DNA of 64,000 bases from JAPUEK01 sp963815355 (GTDB lineage Bacteria; Pseudomonadota; Alphaproteobacteria; Rhodobacterales; Rhodobacteraceae), in contig CAWFGJ010000005.1 in the NCBI GenBank assembly GCA_963815355.1, positions 62,001 to 126,000 on the forward strand, given 5' to 3'. The translations under genes and the position numbers were made by a program. Positions 46,462-54,197 of this stretch are shown here, in pieces; the stretch's first letter is position 1, and each line of letters starts with the position of its first letter. The notes beneath the pieces are model-generated. The model searched no databases, had not been told where the DNA came from, and saw nothing but the letters and a program-made list of their open reading frames with translations.

Positions 46462-47328
46462 ATGCCAGGTTTTCCAGCAGCACGCATTATCGCGGATATG
46501 CACACCTGCCCGGTTTGCTTAGGTGCCCCGATGCCGATTCTCGGGCCGGGAATGCCGAATGTCATTGTCGGTTTTTTTCCCGCAGCGCGTGCCACGGATC
46601 TTTGCTCCTGTCTGGTGCCCGCCATTCCCCCCGTCGATCCGATCTTGATGGGATCGCCGACCGTCCTGATCGGCTTCCTTCCAGCGGCCCATATGGGCGC
46701 GCCGACAACTCTTGGCGGCGTGATCCTGCCGCCGTGTTTGCCCACCGTGATGATCGGCTATGGCGGCATGCCCCCCATCGTCTTGCCGGGCGGGATGATC
46801 ATTCAGGATGTGGTGCTGCCGGACGGCACGGTGGTCACAAAGGTCGGCGATAACATCACAGTCACCGGCTCACCGGAATTCCGCAGCAGGGTTACGGCGG
46901 ATATCGTGAAACTCTACGGCACGCCGACGGGCAGGGGGTTGGTGGATTCGCTTAACAGCAGCGGCAACAAGCTGACCATCCAGCAAGGCAATCCGCCGGT
47001 GACCAGCTACGATTCACCCGGCGACCGTTTCCGCAACGCCGATGGCACGCCAGGGGCGGGGACCAACGCAACCATCACCATCACGGGCAATTCCGAGACG
47101 CTGGAAGACGGGTCCGAGCCGTGGATGACTGTGGATTCCCCGGTGGTGCTGGGCCATGAGATGGTCCATGCCGAACAGGCGCAGCGCGGCACCATCACGC
47201 CCGGCGTCACCAACGGCGTCAACAACCGCGAGACAGAGGCCGTGGGCCTGCCGCCCTACCAGAACAACCCCTACACTGAAAACAAGATCCGCCGCGATCT
47301 GGGCGTTCCTGCGCGTGAGCGCTATTGA
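46462..47328 (+). CDS. PAAR protein fused to an M91-type zinc metalloprotease domain (putative T6SS effector)
   Basis: A 288-residue protein. Residues about 1-100 are a PAAR domain, the spike-tip module of type VI secretion: repeated PAAR, MGSPTVLIG and VILPPCLPTVMIG segments with His/Cys metal ligands. Residues about 125-288 are a zincin-like domain with HExxH at 232-236 (LGHEMVHAEQ), a downstream NRETEAVG that could supply the third zinc ligand, and a TENKIRRDLG-type tail. This resembles peptidase family M91 (the NleD group). It has its own ribosome site (AGAGGAT) and stands 154 bases after mltG. No VgrG or T6SS structural genes are in the window, so it is an orphan effector. Confidence 0.8.
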   Translation: MPGFPAARIIADMHTCPVCLGAPMPILGPGMPNVIVGFFPAARATDLCSCLVPAIPPVDPILMGSPTVLIGFLPAAHMGAPTTLGGVILPPCLPTVMIGYGGMPPIVLPGGMIIQDVVLPDGTVVTKVGDNITVTGSPEFRSRVTADIVKLYGTPTGRGLVDSLNSSGNKLTIQQGNPPVTSYDSPGDRFRNADGTPGAGTNATITITGNSETLEDGSEPWMTVDSPVVLGHEMVHAEQAQRGTITPGVTNGVNNRETEAVGLPPYQNNPYTENKIRRDLGVPARERY

Positions 47329-47343
47329 GATGGGGGGCGTGAG

Positions 47344-48012
47344 GTGGCAGAGCAGATCTTGCACAACAGGCGGTATTGGCTGGGCGGGGCGGCCGCGGTG
47401 CTGGCTTTGGCCGGACTGCCGGGCAGACAAGGGGCGGAAGGCGCGATGAGCGATACAGGCGCAAAGCTGGACGTGACGTGGTCCGTTGGCGATTCCAAGG
47501 TCGAGATCAGCTACCGGCTGACCAATGCCGGGCAGGGCAGTCTGGTGGTCTTCGACCGCATGCAGTGGCGCGACGAAGGCGGTCGGCAGATCCCGGACCC
47601 GCATTACGCGCTGGTCGCGATTGCGCGCGACGGCTCTGTCACCGTGGATAAGCTGGCCCCGCCAGTGCCCGACGAGATCGACGTGATGAGCCCTTACATG
47701 CCCTATGGCCGCGTGATCAGTGCGGGCGAAGTGCTGGAAGGGGGCGCCCTGCTGCCACTGCCATTGGCCGAGGCGCTGGCCTATCCGCTGCCCAACCCCG
47801 ATCTGCCCAAAGCCGCCACGCGTGCGGTCTTTCGGCTGGGGGTGGCGGTGTTTCCCGACCGCTGGGATGGCCCGCCGCCCTTCCACAAAGCCAAGCTGAT
47901 TGCCGGGGAAGATGCGGTGCTGATGCGCCATTCCTGGGCGATGATGAACCAGCAGATCCTGACCAGCGCGGTCAGCCCGCTGAAGGTCGCGGTGGCACAA
48001 TCTAAGAGTTAG
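47344..48012 (+). CDS. Unknown protein with N-terminal membrane/signal segment, candidate immunity protein
   Basis: A 222-residue protein not assigned to a family. Residues about 11-24 (YWLGGAAAVLALAG) look like a signal or anchor, then a beta-rich domain (LDVTWSVGDSKVEISYRLTN) with a DEIDVMSPYMPYGRV centre. It starts 15 bases after the PAAR-M91 gene and on the same strand, the place where an immunity gene would be. The GTG at 47344 has GGGGGCG upstream; an ATG at 47446 would remove the hydrophobic segment and make it cytosolic. The GTA promoter begins three bases after its stop. Function is unproven. Confidence 0.7.
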   Translation: MAEQILHNRRYWLGGAAAVLALAGLPGRQGAEGAMSDTGAKLDVTWSVGDSKVEISYRLTNAGQGSLVVFDRMQWRDEGGRQIPDPHYALVAIARDGSVTVDKLAPPVPDEIDVMSPYMPYGRVISAGEVLEGGALLPLPLAEALAYPLPNPDLPKAATRAVFRLGVAVFPDRWDGPPPFHKAKLIAGEDAVLMRHSWAMMNQQILTSAVSPLKVAVAQSKS

Positions 48013-48015
48013 TCC

Positions 48016-48044
48016 TTGACTTTGCGTACGCCCTAAGGTATAGA
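48016..48044 (+). promoter_or_regulatory. Sigma-70-like promoter of the GTA cluster
   Basis: TTGACT (48016-48021), a 17-base spacer, then TATAGA (48039-48044). It is the best promoter-like sequence near the GTA and lies 104 bases before g1, with transcription predicted to start about 48051. In Rhodobacter capsulatus the GTA promoter is activated by GafA with host regulators; whether this one depends on GafA cannot be read from sequence. Confidence 0.7.
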
Positions 48045-48051
48045 TTTGGGC

Positions 48052-48144
48052 ATGCTAGAAGAGGTGGGCAAGCGGCTCGGGGGTAACCCCGCAGCCGTTT
48101 TTTTCATGTCTTTCGTGCGGGGGCCTGAGGGGCGGGTCGAGTAA
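48052..48144 (+). CDS. Short leader reading frame spanning the GTA attenuator
   Basis: A 30-codon frame beginning MLEEVGKRLGG at the ATG 48052, about at the predicted transcription start, and ending with TAA at 48142-48144, three bases before the g1 ATG. It runs through the terminator-like hairpin, so a translating ribosome would disrupt the stem. With no room for a ribosome binding site it would be translated leaderless. It may be a true leader peptide or an accident; nothing shows that it is translated. Confidence 0.35.
   Translation: MLEEVGKRLGGNPAAVFFMSFVRGPEGRVE
48073..48104 (+). terminator. Intrinsic-terminator-like attenuator in the GTA leader
   Basis: CGGCT and CGGGG pair with CCCCG and AGCCG (arms 48073-48082 and 48087-48097, one bulged C), then seven Ts (48098-48104). 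It sits between the GTA promoter and g1, 43 bases before the g1 start. As drawn it should stop most transcripts before g1 unless antiterminated or melted by a ribosome. Confidence 0.75.
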
Positions 48145-48147
48145 CAC

Positions 48148-48471
48148 ATGACAATCAAATTCTCCGCTGGAGAAACACCGCCAGTCGATGTGCTGGCGAT
48201 CACCGAAACATGGCTGATGCGCGCGGCGGATGATCTGGCCAGCACGATCAAGGCGATCAGGGACGGTCACTATGACCGCGCCTGTGAGGCCGAGATCGTG
48301 GTCAAGGATCTGGCCGCGGCCATGCAGTGCATTGTGAATGAAAGGAGCCGAGTTGAAAAACTCCGCAAACAGGTTACCGGGACTGTCGGAGCCGAACGGC
48401 TCGATTTTCACGCCGCGCGGGATGAGATCGGGCGCAGGTTGGCTCGCCTCCGCGACGCCGGAGCAGGTTGA
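48148..48471 (+). CDS. GTA g1, small terminase subunit
   Basis: A 107-residue mostly helical protein, the same size and position as RcGTA g1, which has been identified as the small terminase that guides DNA into the large terminase. It contains a helical stretch VVKDLAAAMQCIVNERSRVEKLRK. In RcGTA the small terminase is unusual because packaging is not sequence-specific. The start has no strong ribosome site but lies three bases after the leader frame, which suggests coupled translation. It overlaps g2 by 119 bases. Confidence 0.85.
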   Translation: MTIKFSAGETPPVDVLAITETWLMRAADDLASTIKAIRDGHYDRACEAEIVVKDLAAAMQCIVNERSRVEKLRKQVTGTVGAERLDFHAARDEIGRRLARLRDAGAG

Positions 48472-49768
48472 AGATTTCATCGGCGGGCTAAGTGACAACG
48501 CGCTTTTGGCCCTGCCGTGGATCTTTGAATTCTGGGCCCTGCCGCATCAGTTGCCACCAGAGGGCGCGTGGAAAACCTGGGTGATCATGGGCGGGCGCGG
48601 GGCGGGCAAGACCCGGGCCGGGGCCGAATGGGTGCGCGCCGAGGTTGAGGGGGCCGGGCCCGACGATCCCGGCCGCTCTAAACGGGTGGCGCTGGTGGGC
48701 GAGACGGTCGATCAGGTGCGCGAGGTGATGATCTTTGGCGAAAGCGGCATCCTTGCCGTGTCGCCGCCCGACCGCAGGCCGGAATGGGAGGCCGGGCGAA
48801 AACGGCTGGTCTGGCCCAACGGCGCCATCGCGCAGGTGTTCTCGGCCCATGATCCGGCCAGTATGCGCGGTCCGCAGTTTGACGCGGCTTGGGTCGATGA
48901 GCTGGCCAAATGGCCCAAGGCGCAAGAGGCGTGGGACATGCTGCAATTCTCGCTGCGCTTGGGGGACAACCCCCGGCAGGTTGTGACAACCACACCGCAG
49001 AACATCCCGGCGCTGAAGGCAATCCTGAAAAACCCCTCGACCGTTATCACCCACGCGCCCACTGATGCCAACCGCGCCTATCTGGCGGCCTCGTTTCTGG
49101 AAGAGGTGCAGGCGCGCTATGCGGGCACCCGGCAGGGGGTGCAAGAGCTGGAGGGGCGGCTGGTTGAGGATGTCGAGGGCGCGTTGTGGACCGCCGAGAT
49201 GCTGGAGGCCGCCCGGCTGCGACCCGCGCTTGCGCCGCAGCGCATCGTGGTGGCGGTGGACCCGCCGGTGACCGGGCACGCGGGCTCGGACGAATGCGGC
49301 ATCGTGGTGGTTGGTGCGATCACCGATGGGCCGCCGCAACTGTGGCGGGCGGTGGTGCTGGAGGATGCCTCGGTCCGCGGTGCCTCGCCGGAAACATGGG
49401 CGCGCGCGGCGATTGCGGCCATGCAACGCCACAAGGCCGACCGCTTGGTGGCCGAGGTCAATCAGGGCGGCGATCTGGTGAAATCGGTGATCCGGGGCAT
49501 TGATCCGGTGGTGCCCATCCGCTCGGTCAACGCCACGCGGTCCAAACAGGCGCGCGCCGAACCGGTGGCGGCCCTTTATGAACAAGGCCGGGTCGCGCAT
49601 GTGCGCGGTCTGTCCGCGCTGGAAGAACAGATGGGCCTGATGAGCGCGCAGGGCTTTCGCGGCAAGGGCAGCCCCGACCGCGTCGACGCTCTGGTCTGGG
49701 CGCTGACCGATCTGATCGTGGAACCCGCCCAGCATCACAGCGCCCCGCAGGTGCGAACGCTGCGTTAA
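48353..49768 (+). CDS. GTA g2, large terminase subunit
   Basis: A 471-residue DNA-packaging motor with an N-terminal ATPase (Walker A GGRGAGKT, residues 80-87; Walker B-like FDAAWVDELAKWP) and a C-terminal RNase-H-like nuclease (VAVDPPVTGHAG, DRLVAEVNQGGD and SPDRVDALVWALTDL). It translocates host DNA of roughly gene size into the head. The TTG at 48353 is chosen because AAAGGAG sits six bases upstream; ATG alternatives are 48338 and 48422. Confidence 0.9.
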   Translation: MKNSANRLPGLSEPNGSIFTPRGMRSGAGWLASATPEQVEDFIGGLSDNALLALPWIFEFWALPHQLPPEGAWKTWVIMGGRGAGKTRAGAEWVRAEVEGAGPDDPGRSKRVALVGETVDQVREVMIFGESGILAVSPPDRRPEWEAGRKRLVWPNGAIAQVFSAHDPASMRGPQFDAAWVDELAKWPKAQEAWDMLQFSLRLGDNPRQVVTTTPQNIPALKAILKNPSTVITHAPTDANRAYLAASFLEEVQARYAGTRQGVQELEGRLVEDVEGALWTAEMLEAARLRPALAPQRIVVAVDPPVTGHAGSDECGIVVVGAITDGPPQLWRAVVLEDASVRGASPETWARAAIAAMQRHKADRLVAEVNQGGDLVKSVIRGIDPVVPIRSVNATRSKQARAEPVAALYEQGRVAHVRGLSALEEQMGLMSAQGFRGKGSPDRVDALVWALTDLIVEPAQHHSAPQVRTLR

Positions 49769-49890
49769 TCCAATTTAACCACTGACAGCTAGGGTCTGAA
49801 CCAGTCCCGAAGCAGTTCGGAAACAAGAAATCCCGGCGGCGAGCGGCCGGGGCCGGGAAAGAGTTGCCCGACGACAAAGGAGTTTGCGGC

Positions 49891-51072
49891 ATGGTTTTCA
49901 ACTTCCTGAAACGCGCGGCAGAGGCCCCGGCGGCGCCCGAAAAGAAGGCCTCGGCCACCGGGCGCGTCATCGCTTGGGCCGGGTCGGGCCGGGTGGCGTG
50001 GAGCCCGCGTGATGTGGTGTCTTTGGCGCGCAACGGGTTTCAGGGCAATCCGATCGGCTTTCGCGCGGTCAAGCTGATCTCTGAAGCGGCGGCGGCGTTG
50101 CCCTTGGTGCTGCAAGACCACGAGCGGCGCTATGAAAGCCATCCGGTGCTGGATCTGATCCGGCGCCCGAATGCGGTGCAGGGGCGGGCCGAGTTGTTTG
50201 AGGCGGTCTATGGCCACCTGCTGCTGTCGGGCAATGCCTATGTCGAGGCGGTGCCGGGCATGGGCAAGCTGCCAGCAGAACTGCACGTGCTGCGTTCAGA
50301 CCGGATGTCGCTGGTGCCGGGGCCGGATGGCTGGCCGGTGGCCTATGACTATTCGGTCGGCGGGCGGACCCAACGCTTTGCGATGACCGAAGATCTGCAC
50401 CCGATCTGCCACCTGAAAACCTTTCACCCGCAGGATGATCACTACGGCTTTTCGCCCCTGCAGGCGGCAGCGGTGGCGCTGGATGTGCACAGCTCTGCGT
50501 CGTCCTGGTCAAAGGCCTTGCTGGACAATGCCGCCCGGCCATCGGGGGCGATCATCTACAAGGGTTCGGACAACCAGTCGCAATTGAGCAACGAGCAATA
50601 TGATCGCTTGCTGAACGAGATGGAAAGCCACCACCAAGGCGCGCGCAATGCCGGGCGGCCCATGCTGCTGGAGGGCGGGCTGGACTGGAAGCCGATGGGC
50701 TTTTCCCCTTCGGACATGGAGTTTCAGAAGACCAAAGAGGCTGCGGCGCGCGAAATCGCCACCGCCTTTGGGGTGCCGCCGATGCTCATGGGGATACCGG
50801 GCGATGCGACCTATTCCAACTATCAGGAAGCCAACCGCGCGTTCTTTCGGCTGACCGTCTTGCCCTTGGTGACACGGGTCGCGGCGGGGGTGTCGCACTG
50901 GCTGTCCGGCTTTAGCGGCGAGGTGGTGGAGCTGCGCCCCGATCTGGACCAGATCCCCGCCCTTGCGGTGGAGCGCGACCAGCAATGGCAACGCGTGGGT
51001 GCGGCCGATTTCCTGACCGGGGCGGAAAAGCGGGTGATCCTTGGCCTGCCACGTCTGGCGGAGGATGAATGA
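49891..51072 (+). CDS. GTA g3, HK97-type portal protein
   Basis: A 393-residue portal, the dodecameric ring through which DNA enters the head. Landmarks are GNPIGFRAVKLISEAAAALP, LIRRPN, LLSGNAYVEAV and the FGVPPMLMGIPGDATYSNY segment typical of HK97-family portals. The ATG at 49891 has AAAGGAG about nine bases upstream, which decides against the in-frame start at 49864. A four-base overlap (ATGA) joins it to g3.5. Confidence 0.93.
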   Translation: MVFNFLKRAAEAPAAPEKKASATGRVIAWAGSGRVAWSPRDVVSLARNGFQGNPIGFRAVKLISEAAAALPLVLQDHERRYESHPVLDLIRRPNAVQGRAELFEAVYGHLLLSGNAYVEAVPGMGKLPAELHVLRSDRMSLVPGPDGWPVAYDYSVGGRTQRFAMTEDLHPICHLKTFHPQDDHYGFSPLQAAAVALDVHSSASSWSKALLDNAARPSGAIIYKGSDNQSQLSNEQYDRLLNEMESHHQGARNAGRPMLLEGGLDWKPMGFSPSDMEFQKTKEAAAREIATAFGVPPMLMGIPGDATYSNYQEANRAFFRLTVLPLVTRVAAGVSHWLSGFSGEVVELRPDLDQIPALAVERDQQWQRVGAADFLTGAEKRVILGLPRLAEDE

Positions 51073-51317
51073 GCGTTCGCAAATCGTCTGAAACGGGGTC
51101 GCGCTTTTTGTACGACAGCTTTGATGCGGCTGCTGCGCGGATCGAGGCGAATGAACGGGTGGCCGAAGAACGCTGGGCGGCGCTCGACTACCGGCTGGGC
51201 CAGATCGACGCGGTGCTGGAGCGGTTGGAAAAGCGCATCTGGTTAGGGGTTTACGGGGTCGCGGCCTTTCTGCTGGCGCAGATGGGTGAGGCTCTTTTGC
51301 GGACGGCTTTGAAGTGA
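51069..51317 (+). CDS. GTA g3.5, small helical membrane-segment protein
   Basis: An 82-residue protein with an amphipathic helix (AAARIEANERVAEERWAALD) and a C-terminal hydrophobic segment (WLGVYGVAAFLLAQMGEALL). Position and size match g3.5 of RcGTA. Its role is not established; the membrane-like tail is unusual for a structural protein. The ATG overlaps the portal stop. Confidence 0.8.
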   Translation: MSVRKSSETGSRFLYDSFDAAAARIEANERVAEERWAALDYRLGQIDAVLERLEKRIWLGVYGVAAFLLAQMGEALLRTALK

Positions 51318-51321
51318 AGGG

Positions 51322-51885
51322 ATGACGGGAAACATGCAAGGCGCACCGGAACGGAAATATCACCAGCCTGAAGCGGGCCTGACGGTGACAGAAGGGCGGG
51401 TCGTGGCGGGCTATGCGAGCCTGTTCGGCAAACGCGATCAGGGCGGCGATGTGGTGCTGAAAGGCGCCTATGCCGGCAGCCTTGGCGCGCTGGCCAAGTC
51501 GGGCCGGGCGGTCAAGATGCTGTGGCAGCATGATCCGGCCCAGCCCATCGGCGTCTGGGACGAAGTGCGGGAGGATGCGACTGGCCTTTGGGTCAAGGGC
51601 CGCATCCTGACCGAGGTGGAAAAGGGCCGCGAGGCAGTGGCCCTTCTGGCGGCAGGCGCGATTGATGGCTTGTCGATCGGCTATCGGACCGTCCGGGCCG
51701 AACGCGACGGCAAGGGCCAGCGCCTGCTGTCGGAACTGGAGCTTTGGGAGGTGTCGCTTGTGACCTTTCCGATGCTTCCCGAGGCGCGGGTCTCGGCCAA
51801 GGGCGACCTGCCCGAGGACGAGATCTGGCGGCACGTCGCCGCCCTTTTTGACGAAGCGCGCCAGACCCTGGCCGGGCGCCCCTAG
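51322..51885 (+). CDS. GTA g4, HK97-family prohead protease
   Basis: A 187-residue serine protease of peptidase family U35 that matures the capsid. It shows VVAGYASLFGKRDQGGDVV, the family's KMLWQHDPAQPIG (catalytic-His region) and LSIGYRTVRAERDGKG (Ser region). It should remove the N-terminal part of g5. Starts four bases after g3.5. Confidence 0.92.
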   Translation: MTGNMQGAPERKYHQPEAGLTVTEGRVVAGYASLFGKRDQGGDVVLKGAYAGSLGALAKSGRAVKMLWQHDPAQPIGVWDEVREDATGLWVKGRILTEVEKGREAVALLAAGAIDGLSIGYRTVRAERDGKGQRLLSELELWEVSLVTFPMLPEARVSAKGDLPEDEIWRHVAALFDEARQTLAGRP

Positions 51886-51918
51886 CGCGGCCTTTCACGT
51901 CCAACCCAAGGAACTGAC

Positions 51919-53121
51919 ATGACCGAGATCAAAGCTCGGGTCGATGGCGCTTTGCCGCAGACCCAGACCCAGCCCTCAGGTGCGGAGGTGAAATCCGAGA
52001 TGGCTGGATTTCTGAACGCCTTCAATGGCTTTCAGACCGAAGTGAAACAATCCTTGCAACAACATGAAGAGCGTTTGACCATGCTGCAGACCAAGACAAC
52101 GACCTATTCCCGTGCCGCGCTTTCGGTTCATGCCGAGGTAGAGGTGCCCCACAAAAAGGCGTTCGGCGCCTATCTGCGCTCTGGCGATGATGACGGGCTG
52201 CGCGGGCTGGTGCTGGAAGGCAAGGCGATGTCATCGGCCGTTGCCGCGGATGGTGGCTACTTGATCGACCCGCAGACCGCCGATACCATCCGGTCGATGT
52301 TGCTTGCCACCTCTTCTCTGCGGGCGATTGGCAATGTGGTGCAGATCGACGCCGCCTCGTTCGATGTGCTGATCGACCGGACCGAGGTCGGCTCTGGCTG
52401 GGCAACGGAGGCTTTGGCCACCTCTGAGACCGGCACCCCGACGCTGGAGCGCATCTCGATCAAGCTGCATGAATTGTCGGCGATGCCCAAGGCCAGCCAG
52501 CGCCTGCTGGATGACAGCGCCTTTGACGTCGAAGGCTGGCTGGCGAGCAAGATTGCCACCCGCTTTATCCGCGCCGAGGCCTCGGCCTTTATCAACGGCA
52601 CCGGGGTAGATCAGCCCAAGGGCATCCTGCTGCCGACCAAGGTGGCCAATGCGTCTTGGACCTGGGGGTCGCTGGGCTATGTGCCGACGGGGGCCGCGGC
52701 AGATTTCGCGCCGACCAATTCGGTCGATTGCATCATCAACCTGATCTATTCGCTGGGGGCGGATTACCGCGCCAATGCGACCTTTGTGATGAACTCCAAA
52801 ACCGCGGGGGCCGTGCGTAAAATGAAGGACGCCGATGGTCGCTTCATGTGGTCGGACGGTCTGGTTGCGGGCCAGCCTGCCTATCTGATGGGCTATCCGG
52901 TGCTGGTCTGCGAAGACATGCCCGACATCGCCGCCAACGCCTATGCGATTGCCTTTGGCGATTTCAAAGCGGGCTACACGATCGCCGAACGCCCGGACCT
53001 GCGGATCCTGCGTGACCCGTTCTCGGCCAAGCCCAACGTCTTGTTCTATGCCAACAAGCGCGTGGGCGGCGATGTGACCGACTATGCGGCGATCAAGCTG
53101 CTGAAAATCGCGGTGTCCTGA
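51919..53121 (+). CDS. GTA g5, major capsid protein (HK97 fold)
   Basis: A 400-residue HK97-fold capsid protein. The N-terminal about 100 residues are a helical scaffolding-like region (FLNAFNGFQTEVKQSLQQHEE) expected to be removed by g4; the remainder holds the core domain, with AADGGYLIDPQTADTIRSML and NGTGVDQPKGIL. It assembles the small head of the particle. A stem-loop follows at 53134-53153. Confidence 0.95.
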   Translation: MTEIKARVDGALPQTQTQPSGAEVKSEMAGFLNAFNGFQTEVKQSLQQHEERLTMLQTKTTTYSRAALSVHAEVEVPHKKAFGAYLRSGDDDGLRGLVLEGKAMSSAVAADGGYLIDPQTADTIRSMLLATSSLRAIGNVVQIDAASFDVLIDRTEVGSGWATEALATSETGTPTLERISIKLHELSAMPKASQRLLDDSAFDVEGWLASKIATRFIRAEASAFINGTGVDQPKGILLPTKVANASWTWGSLGYVPTGAAADFAPTNSVDCIINLIYSLGADYRANATFVMNSKTAGAVRKMKDADGRFMWSDGLVAGQPAYLMGYPVLVCEDMPDIAANAYAIAFGDFKAGYTIAERPDLRILRDPFSAKPNVLFYANKRVGGDVTDYAAIKLLKIAVS

Positions 53122-53133
53122 CCGCAACGGCAT

Positions 53134-53153
53134 CCCGGCCCTTAGGGGCCGGG
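53134..53153 (+). other. Stem-loop after the capsid gene
   Basis: Perfect 8-base-pair stem CCCGGCCC / GGGCCGGG with loop TTAG, 12 bases after the g5 stop, no T tract. It lies in the only sizeable gap (138 bases) inside the GTA cluster and may stabilise or process the upstream mRNA, so that capsid protein is made in excess over connector proteins. Confidence 0.55.
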
Positions 53154-53259
53154 CTTGGGCGCGCGCCGAGTTGACCGTGCCGTCTAGCTGCTCCCCTCCG
53201 ACCGAGCGGTGCGGGGCGCGCGTCCAGATTGAGGGCCATCGGGGACTGGAGGACAGGAC

Positions 53260-53859
53260 ATGATGCTAACGGAATTGACCACAGTGCCGCAGGGCGCTTT
53301 GCCGGTGCAGGGGCTGAAAGACCATTTGCGTCTGGGCAGCGGTTTTGCCGATGACGGGATGCAGGATGGCCTGATCGAGGCCTATCTGCGTGCCGCAATC
53401 GCGATGATTGAAGGCCGCATCGGCAAGGCGTTGATCGCGCGCCGGTTTGCGCTGGTGCTTGAGACGTGGCGCAGCCTTGATGAGCAAGCCCTGCCCGTCG
53501 CCCCGGTCAGCGCGCTGGTGTCGCTGACGGTGACCGATGCCGCAGCGATGTCGGTGGTCTTGCCCGCCAATCGCTACCGTCTGGTGCCCGATAGCCACCG
53601 CCCAAAGCTGGTGGCCGTCGGGGTCTTGCTGCCGCAGATTCCATCGGACGGTCAGGCCGAGATTGTGTTTGACGCGGGCTTTGGCGCGGCGTGGTCGGCG
53701 GTGCCGGCGGATCTGGCGCAGGCGGTGTTGCTGCTGGCGGCCGATTTCCATGAGCATCGCCATGACGCAGGCGACCGACCGGTGGGTCTGCCCTTGGTGG
53801 TACAGGCGTTGATCGAACGTTGGCGCACGGTGCGCGTCTTGGGCGGAGGTGCGGCATGA
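53260..53859 (+). CDS. GTA g6, head-tail connector
   Basis: A 199-residue protein of the phage gp6-like/HK97 gp6 connector type: MMLTELTTVPQGALPVQGLKDHLRLG at the N-terminus and the FHEHRHDAGDRPVGLP segment near the C-terminus. It links the portal to the tail. The ATG at 53260 is followed by a second ATG at 53263; either is possible. It overlaps g7 by four bases. Confidence 0.85.
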   Translation: MMLTELTTVPQGALPVQGLKDHLRLGSGFADDGMQDGLIEAYLRAAIAMIEGRIGKALIARRFALVLETWRSLDEQALPVAPVSALVSLTVTDAAAMSVVLPANRYRLVPDSHRPKLVAVGVLLPQIPSDGQAEIVFDAGFGAAWSAVPADLAQAVLLLAADFHEHRHDAGDRPVGLPLVVQALIERWRTVRVLGGGAA

Positions 53860-54197
53860 CTGCCCCCGTCACCCTTGACCGCCCGCTGCTGCTGGAGGCC
53901 CCAACCCGCGTCGCTGACGGGGCCGGTGGCTTTGCGCTGACCTGGGTCGCAGTGGGCACGCTCTGGGCCGCCTTGCAGCCGGGATCGGGACGCGAGGCAG
54001 CGGGGGAAGAGGTTACCACCGCCCGTGTCCCTTACCGCATCACGGTGCGCGGTGCGCCTGATGGCTCGCCGCGCCGGCCCAAAGCGGAACAGCGATTTCG
54101 CGATGGCGCCCGGTTGTTCACCATCCTTGCCGTGACCGAGCGCGACCCGCGCGGCCAATACCTGACCTGCTTTGCCCAAGAGGAGCGCCCGACATGA
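53856..54197 (+). CDS. GTA g7, head-closure / head-tail adaptor
   Basis: A 113-residue beta-rich protein like the SPP1 gp16 / head-tail adaptor family (LWAALQPGSGREAAGEEV, then a C-terminal strand region ILAVTERDPRGQYLTCFAQ). It sits in the g7 place of the RcGTA order. The ATG at 53856 overlaps the g6 stop. Confidence 0.82.
   Translation: MTAPVTLDRPLLLEAPTRVADGAGGFALTWVAVGTLWAALQPGSGREAAGEEVTTARVPYRITVRGAPDGSPRRPKAEQRFRDGARLFTILAVTERDPRGQYLTCFAQEERPT

Noticed and set aside
49766..49782. Possible CtrA box (TTAA-N6-TTAA) after g2
   Set aside because: The spacing is six, not the seven of the CtrA consensus, and it overlaps the terminase stop codon rather than a promoter.
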